Of a DNA stretch of 64,000 nucleotides, positions 26,792 to 35,283 are shown one piece after another. Each line of letters begins with the position of its first letter. Positions within the stretch are counted from its first letter, which is position 1. This DNA comes from Jeotgalibacillus salarius (GTDB lineage Bacteria > Bacillota > Bacilli > Bacillales > Jeotgalibacillaceae). The position numbers and the translations under genes were made by a program. The DNA lies in the NCBI RefSeq assembly GCF_004405125.1, contig NZ_SORX01000007.1, positions 1 to 64,000 on the forward strand. The letters run 5' to 3'. The notes beneath the pieces are model-generated. The model did no database searches. It was given only the letters and a program-made list of their open reading frames with translations, and was not told the origin of the DNA.

Positions 26792-27337
26792 TTATTTTTT
26801 TTCGTCGAAAAATTTCGCAAGATCAGCAAGTCTTGGGTCTGCTGCAGGTTCATCCTGCTGCTCTTCATTTCTTGCTTCTTCAAGCTCCTCTTCGGATAAA
26901 ACTTCCCAGCCGTTTCCGCTGTCCATGCCTTCTTCTTTAAGTGCTTTATCGCTAAAGACCTGAAGCGGCACCTGGAGCAATAGAATTTCTTCAATAACCG
27001 GACGAAGATTGATTACTTCACCTTCCAGTTCATGTACTTCTTCATGCAATTCTTCATCAATATAAGATGAATTCAGGATAAAAGTTTCTACGGTTTGAAG
27101 AGAAACTGGATACTTAACATCTACTAGTGTTCTCGCACATGGCAGAGTAAGTGTTGTTTCAATCTGAAGGTGAAACGTTATTCTGGATGAACTAATATCC
27201 CCGCGACCTGTAACACGGACAGGTTCAACCTGCCGGATATCACGGTGCCGTTCAGTCAGTTCATTCATTTCTACCGTTTCATTGATCTTAAAGTCTTCAT
27301 TGCGATATTTCTGCAGCTGAATGATTGACCATTTCAT
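26792..27337 (-). CDS. YceD/DUF177 family protein (YlbN)
   Basis: YceD proteins are linked to accumulation of 23S rRNA or large-subunit assembly and are nearly always encoded next to rpmF. The 181-aa protein shows the family core ([18 protein letters not shown]) and an acidic C-terminal half ending [16 protein letters not shown]. The ATG is preceded by GAGGTG ~7 bases upstream. A consensus SigA promoter lies only ~30 bp further upstream, as expected for strong growth-linked expression. Confidence 0.92.
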   Translation of the reverse strand: MKWSIIQLQKYRNEDFKINETVEMNELTERHRDIRQVEPVRVTGRGDISSSRITFHLQIETTLTLPCARTLVDVKYPVSLQTVETFILNSSYIDEELHEEVHELEGEVINLRPVIEEILLLQVPLQVFSDKALKEEGMDSGNGWEVLSEEELEEARNEEQQDEPAADPRLADLAKFFDEKK

Positions 27338-27364
27338 CTGTCATCACCTCAAGGCACAAAGTAG

Positions 27365-27393
27365 ATTATATTCCCTGTATAAAGGAATGTCAA
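27365..27393 (-). promoter_or_regulatory. Perfect consensus SigA promoter of yceD-rpmF
   Basis: On the minus strand TTGACA (27388-27393), a 17-base spacer and TATAAT (27365-27370) match the consensus exactly. It lies within the 358-bp gap 27338-27695, which also holds a hairpin at 27452-27480; the rest shows no ORF. Confidence 0.92.
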
Positions 27394-27451
27394 GATTTTT
27401 TCTTTACAACTGAAAATGCCGGCCTGAAAGTATTCGCGCTTTAGGCTGCAC

Positions 27452-27480
27452 AATAAAAGACCGGTTGCTTTACCGGTCGA
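27452..27480 (-). terminator. Orphan hairpin upstream of the yceD promoter
   Basis: GACCGGT and ACCGGTC form a 7-bp stem with a 6-base loop, followed by TTTTATT on the minus strand. It sits ~60 bp upstream of the yceD promoter and just downstream of a TATAAT at 27490-27495. No minus-strand gene ends here, so it may insulate the promoter or end a very short RNA. Confidence 0.5.
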
Positions 27481-27695
27481 AACTACATATTATTATAACG
27501 CAGATGAGTTAAAATATAAAGGGATTGTTCAACAAATGTTATCTTTAATAAATCTGACTATAAAATCTGTTTGCGCTGTCTATTACTGTAGAGAAATTTA
27601 CTTACTGCAAATGTGCGATTAAACATCAACAAACGATCATGATCACTAAATTTTAATACAATTCAAATTAACATTTAAAGAAAGGAATGATTTGG

Positions 27696-28901
27696 TTGAA
27701 GGCTTGTGGAATCGTTGTAGAATATAATCCTTTTCACAATGGACATCAATTACACGCTGACCAGTCACGCACAGTTACCAATAGCGAAATTGTCATCGCA
27801 GTCATGAGCGGGAATTTTCTTCAGAGAGGAGAACCTGCACTGCTGCCAAAACAGGAGCGTGCAGAGATGGCACTGCGCTCTGGAGTTGATATCGTTTTCG
27901 AACTGCCTTATCAGTTTGCGGTGCAGCATGCTTCGATCTTTGCTGAAGGAGCAGTCAAACTATTGGATGCAGCCGGGTGCAGCTCAATTTGTTTTGGAAG
28001 TGAAAACGGCAAAATCGAACCATTTATTCAGCAGCTTCAGCTTGAGAAGGATCAACGCCCGGAGTTACAGCATAAAATCAGGGAGCAGATGAAACTGGGC
28101 AAAAGCTACCCTGCAGCAGCTGCAGAAAGCTACAAGCAACTATTTGAAGATCAATCTCAGCTTGATTTAGCCAAACCTAACAATATGCTGGGCTATCAGT
28201 ACATAACCGCAGTGGATGTTTTCTCGGACAAAATAAAACCTTATACGATTCAGAGAACTTCATCACAGTATCATGATGAGTCGCTGAATCATTCGTTCAT
28301 ATCAAGTGCTACTTCAATCAGAAAGAAAATTTTTGAAGACGGCGTTGAAAGTGTTAAGAACCACGTACCAGAATCGACGTATTCAGTTCTGGATAAATAT
28401 TTAGGTAATCATGGTCAACTGCTGAATTGGAGCAGCTACTGGTCTTATATCCAGCATATTTTGCTTACAAACTCTCCTTCTTCTCTTGAGCGCATTTATG
28501 AAATGGAAGAAGGTATTCAATACAGACTGATTGAGGCAGCTTTGGATAGCAGAAACTTCGGGGAATTCATGCATAAGGTAAAGACGAAGAGATATACATG
28601 GACGAGAATTCAGCGGATTCTGACTCACCTGTTAACGACAACAACAAAAGAGGAAATGCAATCAAATCATTCTCCGGCCTATTTAAGAATGCTTGGCATG
28701 AATGCTAAAGGGCGGGAATATTTAAATCTGTATAAAAATGATTTTACACTCCCAATCATCAGTAACCTAAACCGTAATCACCATGAGCAATGCGCAATTG
28801 ATATCAGAGCAGGCAGGGCATACGCCATGGGATACAGTAATCCCATTAAAAGACAGGAAATGATTGTAAAAGATTTCAAATCTGCACCCGTTATCATATA
28901 G
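27696..28901 (+). CDS. tmcAL: tRNA(Met) cytidine acetate ligase TmcAL (TTG start)
   Basis: TmcAL (YlbM) activates acetate with ATP and forms N4-acetylcytidine at the wobble base of elongator tRNA-Met. The 401-aa protein has the nucleotidyltransferase HxGH motif (VVEYNPFHNGHQLH) near the N-terminus, then ENG-type and SATSIRKK motifs further on. I chose TTG at 27696 because AAAGGA sits 9 bases before it and translation then begins KACGIVVEYNPF, as in relatives; the ATG at 27687 touches the ribosome site. It is transcribed divergently from yceD. Confidence 0.93.
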   Translation: MKACGIVVEYNPFHNGHQLHADQSRTVTNSEIVIAVMSGNFLQRGEPALLPKQERAEMALRSGVDIVFELPYQFAVQHASIFAEGAVKLLDAAGCSSICFGSENGKIEPFIQQLQLEKDQRPELQHKIREQMKLGKSYPAAAAESYKQLFEDQSQLDLAKPNNMLGYQYITAVDVFSDKIKPYTIQRTSSQYHDESLNHSFISSATSIRKKIFEDGVESVKNHVPESTYSVLDKYLGNHGQLLNWSSYWSYIQHILLTNSPSSLERIYEMEEGIQYRLIEAALDSRNFGEFMHKVKTKRYTWTRIQRILTHLLTTTTKEEMQSNHSPAYLRMLGMNAKGREYLNLYKNDFTLPIISNLNRNHHEQCAIDIRAGRAYAMGYSNPIKRQEMIVKDFKSAPVII

Positions 28902-28910
28902 TCATTATCC

Positions 28911-29140
28911 AAAAAAGAGGCTGAGACAAAAAAACTCTTTTGTTGAATTAAACAATATTTATATTAAAATCTAAGTGTAGCGGAGCGTAAGGCGGTGACT
29001 CCAGCGCGAGAAGACGGACAGGTGAGACCCCGCAGGCGCGAAGCGATGAGGAGGCTCACCGCCGGCCGCGCGGAAAGCGTCCGCCTGAAGCGCAGCGAAA
29101 CGAGTAAGAGGATGAGACAGCTTATGTCCCATCCTCTTTT
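28911..29140. repeat. Long intergenic repeat element, copy 3 (230 bp)
   Basis: The left end AAAAAAGAGGCTGAGACA and the right end TGTCCCATCCTCTTTT are complementary termini. The interior carries GGAGCGTAAGGCGGTGACTCC, GTGAGACCCCGCAGGCGCG, GAGGAGGCTCACCGCCGG and GCGGAAAGCGTCCGCCTGAAG. This interior is the reverse complement of the copies at 5292 and 33279. It is GC-rich compared with its surroundings and lies between convergent tmcAL and ylbL. Confidence 0.8.
29106..29140. terminator. Bidirectional terminator between tmcAL and ylbL
   Basis: AAGAGGATG-A-GACA pairs with TGTC-C-CATCCTCTT (13 pairs, one mismatch) around GCTTA, with a TTTT tail on the plus strand. It forms the right end of the long repeat element. 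Confidence 0.8.
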
Positions 29141-29143
29141 AAC

Positions 29144-30178
29144 CTATAATGAATTTAAATATTCCAAAGCATCTTCAAATTTTTTGACAGGTACAATTTT
29201 CATATCAGTTCCTATCTTTTCAGCAGTTTCAACGGCTGCCTCATAATTTGTTTTAACATCCGGATTTTCTTCCCGAATGTCTTCAGGCAGTTCATCATCA
29301 GGCGCAAAAAAGATGTCTATATCCTGTTTGTCAGCAGCAACTATTTTTTGCTCAATTCCACCGATTCTCCCCACATCACCTTCTGAAGAAATTGTACCTG
29401 TACCGGCCACCATCAACCCGGCTGTCAGATCTTCTTCAACAAGCTGATCATAAATCTCAAGAGAATACATTAAGCCCGCTGAGGGACCGCCAATCCCGCC
29501 TGAATCAATCTCTACACTTGGGTCTGTTTCCAGCTCCACGTCATCTACAAGAGAGATACCCATCCCTACCTGATCATTATTTTCCGGAAACGTATCAAGT
29601 ACAATATCATCTGTCATGTCTTTTCCTTCTCTGTCATATACGAGTGTGACACGATCTCCCGCTTCTTTTTCAGCAACATAATCAATAAATTGTTCGGAAG
29701 ATTCCAGCTTTATCCCGTCAACTTCAATTACGCGGTCTCCTGCTTTTAAAATATTTTCAGCAGGCATACCGGGAAACACGTTCAATATATAGATTCCATT
29801 GTATTGAAACTCATACTCAGCTCCAGCTTCTCTAAATGCTACTTCAATTGCTTGAGCTGCAGAATTATCCATTAAGTATAATTGTCTGACAGAATACTCA
29901 TCTTCACTTTCATGAGGATTTCTTACTTCTTCAACATCGTAAATTTCCTGATATTCACTAAAGTATGCCCACGCGTATGCAAACACATTGGCCTGCACCT
30001 GTGAAACCGTCATTAATGAAAAGTCCCCTTCACTTTCAGTCCCATTTTCCACTTCTACGATTTCATCAAGCGCAAACGCGTTGCCCGGTTTCTGAACATA
30101 ATATGGCAGCGAATAAAAGCTAAGAAACACTGCAATAACCATAACTATTAACAGTGTAAGCATCATTTTTCTATTCAT
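29144..30178 (-). CDS. SepM-like secreted S16 (Lon-type) serine protease with PDZ domain (YlbL)
   Basis: The 344-aa protein has an N-terminal signal anchor (about residues 7-25), a PDZ domain (about 125-200; GIYILNVFPGMPAENILKAG) and a Lon-type S16 protease domain. The catalytic Ser is in GGPSAGLMYSLEIYD and the Lys in EQKIVAADKQ. Catalysis should take place outside the membrane. Streptococcal SepM processes a peptide signal; the Bacillus substrate is uncertain. It overlaps ylbK by 8 bp, so the two are co-translated. Confidence 0.9.
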   Translation of the reverse strand: MNRKMMLTLLIVMVIAVFLSFYSLPYYVQKPGNAFALDEIVEVENGTESEGDFSLMTVSQVQANVFAYAWAYFSEYQEIYDVEEVRNPHESEDEYSVRQLYLMDNSAAQAIEVAFREAGAEYEFQYNGIYILNVFPGMPAENILKAGDRVIEVDGIKLESSEQFIDYVAEKEAGDRVTLVYDREGKDMTDDIVLDTFPENNDQVGMGISLVDDVELETDPSVEIDSGGIGGPSAGLMYSLEIYDQLVEEDLTAGLMVAGTGTISSEGDVGRIGGIEQKIVAADKQDIDIFFAPDDELPEDIREENPDVKTNYEAAVETAEKIGTDMKIVPVKKFEDALEYLNSL

Positions 30179-30959
30179 TGCGGTGCTCCTTCCAGCGTTC
30201 TATTTCCTCTAGTATATCCGGCAAAGCTGCTTCTGCAGCTTCTTGCCCCAATTGTATAATCTGTTCTGCAAACTGAAATGATTTACTGCTGTATTGATCC
30301 ACTTTAGGAGAAATCAGTATATCTGCTCCTGTCATCTTCAAATGAACGATTTCAGTTTGCAATATATCAATACTTTGAATAATGACATCATAAATCGTGT
30401 TGATTTCAGCATTTTTCTTCACTTGAGAAACATCTACACCGATCACAATATCCGCCCCCATATTCCTTGCAACTGAAGCAGGAACCCGGTCAATCACACC
30501 ACCATCAACAAGCAGTTTTCCATCTATTTTTTCCGGTACAAATATACCCGGTATTGCTGTACTCGCTCTTACAGCCCGGTCTACCGGACCTTCAGTAAAG
30601 ATGAATTTTTCAGCTTTAATGAGATCGGTTGCAACGATTGAAAGTGGAATGTTTAACTCTTCAATATTTTTATTATGAGTAAACAGCTTTACAAACTGTC
30701 TGAATTTTTCTCCGGATATAAAGCCCATTTTAGGTACTGTCAGATCCATAAAATATTTACTTCTGAATGTAGCCGCCAGTCTCTCCATATCATAAACGCT
30801 TTGCCCGGCACTATACAGCGCACCTACAAGTGACCCCATACTGCTTCCTGCTATGTAATCCACTTTGATATTTTCACGCTCAAGTACTTTCAGCACACCG
30901 AGATGTGCAAAGCCCCTTGAACCGCCTGAACCAAGTGCCAGCCCTATTTTAGGATTCAT
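30171..30959 (-). CDS. Patatin-like phospholipase family protein (YlbK)
   Basis: The 262-aa patatin-fold hydrolase has a Ser-Asp dyad: oxyanion loop GSGGSRG at the N-terminus, nucleophile motif GSSMG (residues ~40-44) and Asp in LVDGGVIDRVP. It is predicted to be a cytoplasmic or membrane-associated lipid acyl hydrolase. I placed the start at the ATG at 30959, with AAAGGGTG ~8 bases upstream. It is paired with ylbL, as in B. subtilis, and transcribed divergently from ylbJ. Confidence 0.9.
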   Translation of the reverse strand: MNPKIGLALGSGGSRGFAHLGVLKVLERENIKVDYIAGSSMGSLVGALYSAGQSVYDMERLAATFRSKYFMDLTVPKMGFISGEKFRQFVKLFTHNKNIEELNIPLSIVATDLIKAEKFIFTEGPVDRAVRASTAIPGIFVPEKIDGKLLVDGGVIDRVPASVARNMGADIVIGVDVSQVKKNAEINTIYDVIIQSIDILQTEIVHLKMTGADILISPKVDQYSSKSFQFAEQIIQLGQEAAEAALPDILEEIERWKEHRNE

Positions 30960-30981
30960 ATTTTCACACCCTTTCACAGCA

Positions 30982-31010
30982 GTTCTAAACAGCTTGTCAT
31001 TTCATACAAT
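30982..31010 (+). promoter_or_regulatory. Putative SigE promoter of ylbJ
   Basis: CATACAAT at 31003-31010 is an exact SigE -10. The -35 region 14 bases upstream (GTTCTAA) is weak. B. subtilis ylbJ is a SigE-dependent sporulation gene, which supports the call. Confidence 0.5.
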
Positions 31011-31081
31011 CAACTTATAGTTAATTTTAGCATTGCTGGTACTTAAAAAGAACTAATCATACTGCAATGGAGCCGATTGCA

Positions 31082-32176
31082 ATGAAATTAAAAGACCACA
31101 TCATTTCACTATTGTTTTTTTTATCTTTTATTTTTCTACTCGTGAATCCCGAATCTACGATTGAAGCAGCTATAAATGGTATGCAATTATTCATCGAAAT
31201 CATTTTTCCGTCTCTATTTCCGTTTTTTGTATTAACCTCCATGTTACCTTCAATTTCCTGGCTGAATAACTTCTCCAAATTTTTCGGACATGTCATGAAG
31301 CCGGTTTTTAATGTTTCCGGACAGGGAGCTCTGGTCTTTTTAACTGGCTCTTTATCAGGGTTTCCAGTTGGTGCGAAAATGACAGCTGATATGCTGAAGA
31401 AAAATAAAATCAGTCTTCCTGATGCACAACGTCTGATTTGTTATACGAATGGCGCAAGTCCAATGTTTCTGATTGGCGCTGTAGCCGGTGGCCTGATGAA
31501 TCAGCCCTCACTTGGCATTATACTATTCCTATGTCATTTGGCGGGCAATATGATCATAGGTATATTTGCAGGGAGGCTCATTAAAGGTGATTCATTGGTT
31601 AAAGTACCAGAACGTAATGAGTCTGTTGATTATATTACATTGTTTCGAGAATCCGTCGTAATATCTATGAAACAGCTTGTAGTGATTGGCGGCTTTATTA
31701 TTTTTTTTTCAGTGGCCATTCATTCAATCGAAAATGGCATACAATCTCTTCACAGTGACATCCCTAATGAAAAGTTGGAAATTTTAGCTTCAGGGATCCT
31801 CGAGCTATCTAACGGTGTTGATGCAGCTGTCAGGCAATCCGAAAACCTTCAAACCACTGCCATGATCGTTTTAGCTATGGTTTCTTTTAGCGGTCTGTGC
31901 ATACATATGCAAGTTGTATCATTCATTGACCATCTTCCCATATCTTATAAGCCTTACTTGCTTTCAAGGCTCTTTCACATGATACTATCACCACTTATTT
32001 TTATTATATATACTCACTTTTCCCCGTTCGCATACGATGAAGTACCAGCTGTTCAACATGTGATCATGACATTCAGTCGGCCGGTTCCTTATTCACAATT
32101 GATCACAATTATCAGTTTTTCGCTGTGCATCATCGTTATGCTAGTGAATGTAAACAAACAAAAGTCCCGGCTTTAG
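31082..32176 (+). CDS. ylbJ: Sporulation integral membrane protein YlbJ
   Basis: The 364-aa polytopic protein has about eight hydrophobic segments and nucleoside-recognition/gate-like repeats (FPSLFPFFVLTSMLP, GSLSGFPVGAKMTADM, CYTNGASPMFLIGAVAGG). In B. subtilis it is SigE-dependent and needed for proper spore (cortex) formation; its transported substrate is unknown to me. I preferred the ATG at 31082 because GGAG lies 9 bases upstream, over an ATG at 31067 with no site. Its stop codon lies inside the terminator hairpin shared with coaD. Confidence 0.92.
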   Translation: MKLKDHIISLLFFLSFIFLLVNPESTIEAAINGMQLFIEIIFPSLFPFFVLTSMLPSISWLNNFSKFFGHVMKPVFNVSGQGALVFLTGSLSGFPVGAKMTADMLKKNKISLPDAQRLICYTNGASPMFLIGAVAGGLMNQPSLGIILFLCHLAGNMIIGIFAGRLIKGDSLVKVPERNESVDYITLFRESVVISMKQLVVIGGFIIFFSVAIHSIENGIQSLHSDIPNEKLEILASGILELSNGVDAAVRQSENLQTTAMIVLAMVSFSGLCIHMQVVSFIDHLPISYKPYLLSRLFHMILSPLIFIIYTHFSPFAYDEVPAVQHVIMTFSRPVPYSQLITIISFSLCIIVMLVNVNKQKSRL

Positions 32177-32184
32177 TCCGGGAC
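32160..32184 (-). terminator. Terminator of coaD, shared with ylbJ end
   Basis: GTCCCGG / CCGGGAC form a 7-bp stem with a 7-base loop; the minus strand continues TTTTGTTTG. It begins 5 bp behind the coaD stop. Confidence 0.75.
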
Positions 32185-32189
32185 AAATA

Positions 32190-33243
<1,054 letters not shown>

Positions 33244-33278
33244 ATTATCACCGCGATCTTTTATTCTCTTAACTCTGG

Positions 33279-33389
33279 CTGTTGATTTCCGCTTCAGACG
33301 GACGCTCTCTACAGTCTGGCGCAGAACCATTATGCTTTATCCGTCTCTTCCTGCCGGAGTCACCGCCTTACGCTCCGATCACCAGCTGT
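33279..33389 (+). repeat. Intergenic repeat, copy 4 (upstream of rsmD)
   Basis: It begins CTGTTGATTTCCGCTTCAGACGGACGC and ends GGAGTCACCGCCTTACGCTCCGATCACCAGCTG when read in pieces. The middle (CAGTCTGGCGCAGAACCATTATGC) differs from the other copies. It occupies part of the 444-bp gap 33244-33687, which otherwise holds the terminator of the next gene and AT-rich sequence with no ORF I would call. Confidence 0.75.
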
Positions 33390-33523
33390 GAAGAAACAAA
33401 CACTAGTCTTTAACAAAACCATTCTCTTAGTTAAAATAACTCAATTGACATCAGCTCACACATTTCGTACTTATGCTACCATAATTGACTATAATCTGCC
33501 ATGAGATACCCCGCAATTTTTGC

Positions 33524-33551
33524 ATAAAATAAAACCGGCCTCAGAGCCGGC
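33524..33551 (-). terminator. Terminator of the small membrane protein gene at 33688
   Basis: GCCGGC / GCCGGT form a 6-bp GC stem with a 6-base loop, followed by TTTATTTTAT on the minus strand. It lies 137 bp behind the stop, farther than usual. Confidence 0.65.
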
Positions 33552-33687
33552 ATATATACTCAATTTATACATGTTTGCTGTACTTGAATTGAAATTTTTA
33601 AAAAGGCTGAATGATTAATTTGACAGCACAAAATAAACTTGAAATGACTGAGAAAGCTTTACGATTGTTTACATTCAATAGAAGAAA

Positions 33688-33975
33688 TCACATATCGTTT
33701 ACATCAATCATTTGATCATTACTTAACATGTTTTCTACAACAACATCCAGATCCGGTAATTCTTCATTTTGATTCAAAGCCTCACGAAGGTCAGCAAGTG
33801 TCATTTCTTTCAATTCATCTTCCCTGGCCAGCTCAATTAATCCGTAGGTGACAAGCGCAGTCACAATTGCTGCTACAATCCACCCTTCATCTTTAAATTC
33901 TTTCTCACTATGACCTCCGGGGATAAAATAGACGACAATTAATGTTATGACTAATAAAATTACGACAACATGCAT
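33688..33975 (-). CDS. Small membrane protein of unknown function
   Basis: I do not recognise this 95-aa protein. It has two hydrophobic segments, about residues 3-20 (HVVVILLVITLIVVYFIPG) and 33-50 (WIVAAIVTALVTYGLIEL), joined by a short charged loop. A very acidic C-terminal half follows (EDELKEMTLADLREALNQ...LPDLDVVVENML). The ATG at 33975 has GAGGTGG ~5 bases upstream. It is a single gene with its own downstream terminator, between rsmD and the plus-strand gene at 34106. Confidence 0.7.
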   Translation of the reverse strand: MHVVVILLVITLIVVYFIPGGHSEKEFKDEGWIVAAIVTALVTYGLIELAREDELKEMTLADLREALNQNEELPDLDVVVENMLSNDQMIDVNDM

Positions 33976-34105
33976 CAAAACCACCTCTAATCATCATATT
34001 TTTAATCATATTCACTTAAGACTATTTTCATCACATGTGTTACATTATTGATGTGCAATAGCAAATCTGCGTTTGCAAAACAACTTTAATTAAGCAGGTG
34101 ACTTG

Positions 34106-34492
34106 ATGATTCAACGTTTTATTGAACTCGGTGAGGGTTATGCAGATATATACGAGTTTTTGGATATGATTCATTTCAATCAGGACCGCGCAATGCGGGT
34201 TGCAGTGTTACATGCGGTTGTAAATGATCGAAAAGTAGTTTCTCCGGCATTAATCATGAAAAAAACCGGCATGGGGAATTTTCAGGCAATCTATATTTCA
34301 AGAGAGGGCATTCCTGACCTTGAACAACCTTCTGAAAGATTAAAGCTGATCGAATCGGCTGCCGAACAAGCAGGTATCCCCTTAGTGCATCTGGAGGTTC
34401 AGCCTTCAACGGCATTTGGTGAAAAAGAGCTTTATTTTCAACATTTGATCGGTATATTGAGAATGAACCGATACATTGCACCGCTCTCTTAA
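34106..34492 (+). CDS. Conserved Bacillales protein of unknown function (DUF7147-like)
   Basis: The 128-aa soluble protein starts MIQRFIELGEGYADIYEFLD and ends with QPSTAFGEKELYFQHLIGIL and RMNRYIAPL. From memory it is a conserved Bacillales protein, possibly DUF7147; I know no function. It has no signal peptide, membrane segment or Cys cluster. I chose the ATG at 34106 behind AGGTG; a TTG one codon earlier is possible. It is a single gene ending at a bidirectional terminator shared with ylbG. Confidence 0.75.
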   Translation: MIQRFIELGEGYADIYEFLDMIHFNQDRAMRVAVLHAVVNDRKVVSPALIMKKTGMGNFQAIYISREGIPDLEQPSERLKLIESAAEQAGIPLVHLEVQPSTAFGEKELYFQHLIGILRMNRYIAPLS

Positions 34493-34504
34493 AATTTGAT
34501 ACAC

Positions 34505-34534
34505 AAAAAGGCGGAGCATATGCCCGCCTTTTTT
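34505..34534. terminator. Bidirectional terminator between 34106 gene and ylbG
   Basis: AAAGGCGG / CCGCCTTT (8 bp) with a 9-base loop; TTTTTT follows on the plus strand and TTTTTG on the minus strand. Confidence 0.85.
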
Positions 34535-34540
34535 AAATTG

Positions 34541-34816
34541 TCAAAGACCCATTTTATAATCGTACTCTTTCGCTTTATCCGGTCTTGCGTTTTCATATTC
34601 TGTTTTGACAAACGGTCTTAACGATACGTCCACTTTTTTTACATAAGAATAATTCGACAGCTTTTCTGTCAGTTTTTCAATTTCGTTCTGGTTACAGTAT
34701 AATAAAACATATTTCATTTTTCTCGATACGTAATGCACATTCCCAAAGCGCCTGAGCGTTTTAGCGTGCTTTAAGCTGTGCAGCCATACGATTAATCCTT
34801 GACGCTCTATCAGCAT
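34541..34816 (-). CDS. ylbG: YlbG family (DUF2129) protein
   Basis: This 91-aa conserved Firmicutes protein is of unknown function, found beside rsmD or ylbF in many Bacillales. It shows the family blocks GLIVWLHSLKHAKTLRRFG, YVSRKMKYVLLYC and the C-terminal RPDKAKEYDYKMGL. I placed the start at the ATG at 34816, 8 bases behind GAGG; another ATG two codons earlier is too close. In length and ending it matches B. subtilis YlbG (90 aa). Confidence 0.93.
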   Translation of the reverse strand: MLIERQGLIVWLHSLKHAKTLRRFGNVHYVSRKMKYVLLYCNQNEIEKLTEKLSNYSYVKKVDVSLRPFVKTEYENARPDKAKEYDYKMGL

Positions 34817-34895
34817 AGTCATTACCTCACTCGTTTTTCTTAATAAAAATTGTAGCATATAGTATGCCTTTCCGGCAATGAAAGGAAGCGCTTAT

Positions 34896-35210
34896 ATGGA
34901 TGTAAATGACATTTGGAAGCGATTTATTTCATTACTAAGTGAAGAGCCAGGAGTAATTGATGTTTATTGGAAAAAATCAGCAGGCATCCCCTTTTTATAT
35001 TTACATTCAATAAAAGCTGACCGCCATGAAATTGAACTGACAATTAAGAAGTGTGCTGTCAGATCAATGAGAGGGAAAAGACTGAATGCAGAAACGGTTT
35101 TTGTAAGGTCTGACAATGGCAAATGGGTCTATCGCCATCGTTTTTATGTACCCCAGCAGAAAATGTTCTGCTGCGGCAACCTCTGCAGTGACTGTATTCG
35201 TTTCAGGTGA
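34896..35210 (+). CDS. Small protein with C-terminal CCGNxCxDCIR motif, function unknown
   Basis: The 104-aa protein has a mixed alpha/beta N-terminal part and ends RFYVPQQKMFCCGNLCSDCIRF. The four closely spaced Cys (CC..C..C) suggest a metal-binding tail. I have a memory of similar endings in other Bacillus small proteins but cannot name a family. The ATG at 34896 sits ~10 bases behind AAAGGA; the ATG at 34878 is part of that site. It is divergent from ylbG, which it faces across ~80 bp. Confidence 0.75.
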   Translation: MDVNDIWKRFISLLSEEPGVIDVYWKKSAGIPFLYLHSIKADRHEIELTIKKCAVRSMRGKRLNAETVFVRSDNGKWVYRHRFYVPQQKMFCCGNLCSDCIRFR

Positions 35211-35283
35211 GCTCATGTTTGTGAACCACCCCTCATCGTGCTAACATTAAATGGTGAAATATTTGTATAAGGGAGGATTCGAA

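Noticed and set aside
28976-29110. A GC-rich open frame in the tmcAL-ylbL gap that could be read as a basic protein
   Set aside because: Its codons are those of the repeat element, composition is biased to Arg/Glu, and there is no ribosome site; it is a by-product of the repeat.
33688-35210. A small-protein cluster that might be a new system (three unknown genes)
   Set aside because: The genes are on both strands with individual terminators and no shared operon, and one is separated from the others by ylbG, so they look like independent lineage genes.
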